From Bacteroidales bacterium UBA1199 (GTDB lineage: Bacteria; Bacteroidota; Bacteroidia; Bacteroidales; UBA932), in the NCBI GenBank assembly GCA_002309795.1, contig DBXZ01000064.1, positions 1,047 to 7,502 on the forward strand: 6,456 nucleotides of DNA, in the 5' to 3' direction. The position numbers and the translations under genes are program-made. Positions within the stretch are counted from its first letter, which is position 1, and the number at the start of each line of letters is the position of its first letter. Below, piece by piece: positions 5,183-6,456 of the stretch. The notes beneath the pieces were generated by a model. It was not told where the DNA came from. It searched no databases and saw only the letters and a program-made list of their open reading frames with translations.

Positions 5183-6456
5183 CTAGCGATACAGCCAATA
5201 TTTCGAGGAGGTCTCACGAAAGGCCTCCTCGTCTTTATGCCAGTAGGCCTTGATGTCCTCGAACCGGTGGTTGCGGGAGAACCCTTCGCGGATCTTTTTG
5301 GAGCCGACGGCGATGTCGAAGTTGCCGATTTTGCGGGAAGGGTCGGCAAATGCAGCCTGGTCGGGATACATTTCAGCAGCCACCTGCAGCGCATAGAATC
5401 CCGTTTCGGAAAGCACCGCAGCCGCGTAGTCCGTAAAGAAGAACTGTACGCCGCGAAGCGTCTTCCCTTGACCGAATCCGTAGAACGGGTTGAAGACGAC
5501 GGGGCGGAACCGAACGCCCGGTAAACCGAGCCGGTTCAGGCGGCGGCAGAATTCATCCGGATCGGTAATCCATTCGGCCGCAAAGGTCTGGAACGGAAGG
5601 GTATAACCTACGCCTACGGAGAGGCAGCCCGGCAGTTCGCCTATCAGCCCGGAAGCGGGGTAGTAAAAGGCGGTGATGGCCGTGGGGATGTGCGGGGAAG
5701 GCAGCACCCAGGGCAGGCCGGTCTGTTCGTAGACCATATCGCGGGTCCAGCCCGTCATGGGGATGACGGTCAACCGGCAGTGGGCGGCAGTCGGGGCGTC
5801 GCCCTTCTGTCCGCGGAGCATCCCCTCTTCGTTGAGCAGCATGGCCAGCTCGCCCACAGTCAGTCCGTAAACGTAAGGAATCGGAAACTGACTGATGAAG
5901 GAGAAACAGCCCGGTTCCACGATACAGCCCTCTATCTTCTCGCCGCCCAGCGGGTTGGGACGGTCGAGCACCATCACTTCGATATCCGCTTCGGCGCAGG
6001 CCTCCATCATCAGCCCCAGCGTGCTGATAAACGTATAGGAACGGCAGCCGACGTCCTGGATGTCATAGACCACGACGTCGATTCCCTCCAGCATTTCCGG
6101 AGTGGGCTTGCGCGTCTTGCCGTAGACGGACCAGACCTTGACACCGGTAGCCGGGTCGCGCGAATCGGTGACGCGGGCGCCGGCATAGGCATCACCCCGC
6201 ACGCCGTGCTCCGGGCCGAAGAGAGCCACCAGTTCCACATCGGGGGCATTGTAGAGAATATCCACGGTGGAGACCAGGTTGCGGTCCACGCCCGTGGGAT
6301 TGGTCACCAGCCCCACGCGCTTGCCGTGAAGCGGTTCAAAGTTCATGTCGCGCAGCACCTCCAGTCCGGTCTTGACCACCGGCTGCGGCGGAGCGGCAAA
6401 GGCTGCGGGGGCCAGCAGCAGTGCCAGAAGCACCGCCACAATCTTGCGGCGGGCCC
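5183..6456 (-). CDS. namZ: DUF1343 / NamZ-type exo-beta-N-acetylmuramidase (5' end beyond right edge)
   Basis: This belongs to the DUF1343 family (glycoside hydrolase GH171), whose characterised members (NamZ/YbbC of Bacillus subtilis and the Tannerella forsythia enzyme) release N-acetylmuramic acid from the non-reducing ends of peptidoglycan fragments. Counting from a GTG codon at 6439, 418 residues are visible. Family motifs are RVGLVTNPTGVDR (41-53), ALFGPEHGVRGD (72-83, with the conserved Glu-His of the GPEHG motif thought to be in the active site), VVVYDIQDVGCRSYTF (122-137), VMVLDRPNPLGG (155-166), GLPWVLPSPHIPT (241-253) and AVGSKKIREGF (377-387). The GTG falls inside a signal peptide: the frame stays open upstream and adds ARRKI before VAVLLALLLAPAAFAA, giving a basic n-region, hydrophobic core and AFA cleavage site. 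The true start is therefore outside the window, and export to the periplasm or beyond is expected. The stop (TAG, 5185-5183) faces the plus-strand operon across a 9-nt gap. The symbol is by family; the activity is inferred. Confidence 0.93.
   Translation of the reverse strand, partial: ARRKIVAVLLALLLAPAAFAAPPQPVVKTGLEVLRDMNFEPLHGKRVGLVTNPTGVDRNLVSTVDILYNAPDVELVALFGPEHGVRGDAYAGARVTDSRDPATGVKVWSVYGKTRKPTPEMLEGIDVVVYDIQDVGCRSYTFISTLGLMMEACAEADIEVMVLDRPNPLGGEKIEGCIVEPGCFSFISQFPIPYVYGLTVGELAMLLNEEGMLRGQKGDAPTAAHCRLTVIPMTGWTRDMVYEQTGLPWVLPSPHIPTAITAFYYPASGLIGELPGCLSVGVGYTLPFQTFAAEWITDPDEFCRRLNRLGLPGVRFRPVVFNPFYGFGQGKTLRGVQFFFTDYAAAVLSETGFYALQVAAEMYPDQAAFADPSRKIGNFDIAVGSKKIREGFSRNHRFEDIKAYWHKDEEAFRETSSKYWLYR
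5204..5235 (+). terminator. terminator-like hairpin after the OPT-pepT operon, within the opposing CDS
   Basis: Positions 5204-5214 and 5221-5231 form an 11-bp stem (one G-U pair, otherwise perfect) with a 6-nt loop CACGAA, followed on the plus strand by TCTTT. It lies about 30 nt after the stop codon of the secreted protein gene, a normal place for an intrinsic terminator. The T-run is short, so efficiency is uncertain. The same bases encode DEEAFRETSS near the C-terminus of the minus-strand DUF1343 protein. On the minus strand the hairpin lies before the stop and lacks a T-run, so it should serve only plus-strand transcripts. Confidence 0.5.

Noticed and set aside
6437..6439. GTG at 6439 as the true start of the DUF1343 gene
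   Set aside because: It would cut off the basic n-region of the signal peptide. The frame continues upstream (ARRKI) to the window edge, so the start lies outside.

Overview
The window looks like chromosomal DNA from a GC-rich member of the Bacteroidota, probably order Bacteroidales. A Rikenellaceae/Alistipes-like source is plausible but unproven. The support is threefold. The 23S rRNA has a Bacteroidota-type 5' leader. The promoters fit the Bacteroidota consensus (TTTG, about 19-20 nt, TAnnTTTG). The protein genes lack Shine-Dalgarno sequences and have A/T-rich starts. All the protein families seen (OPT transporter, PepT, a Tyr-rich secreted protein, and DUF1343/NamZ) are common in gut Bacteroidales.

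Layout. Positions 1 to about 621 hold the 5' fifth of a 23S rRNA gene on the minus strand, running off the left edge. Positions 622-890 are an A/T-rich divergent control region. It contains a well-matched minus-strand promoter for the 23S gene, an rRNA-type leader, a GNRA-capped hairpin just upstream of the mature 23S end, and a weaker plus-strand promoter that overlaps the rRNA promoter. Positions 891-5173 are a tight plus-strand gene run: an OPT-family oligopeptide transporter (891-2873), peptidase T (2876-4114), and a secreted low-complexity, Tyr-rich protein resembling DUF6515 proteins (4127-5173). The gaps are 2 and 12 nt. From 5183 to the right edge lies a convergent minus-strand gene for a DUF1343/NamZ-type exo-N-acetylmuramidase, whose start codon lies outside the window.

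How it fits together. The first two plus-strand genes form an obvious peptide-use module: OPT imports small peptides and cytoplasmic PepT removes the N-terminal residue of tripeptides. The third gene product is exported and of unknown role. The convergent gene product is a periplasmic or secreted enzyme of muropeptide recycling.

The most notable feature is that the 23S gene has no 16S gene or tRNA-bearing spacer upstream. Only about 270 bp separates it from an unrelated transporter gene, and this gap contains its own rRNA-style promoter and leader. It therefore appears to be an unlinked, independently transcribed 23S gene whose promoter overlaps that of a nutrient-uptake operon. No mobile element, CRISPR array or tRNA was seen. 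I did not find a clearly new multi-gene system.
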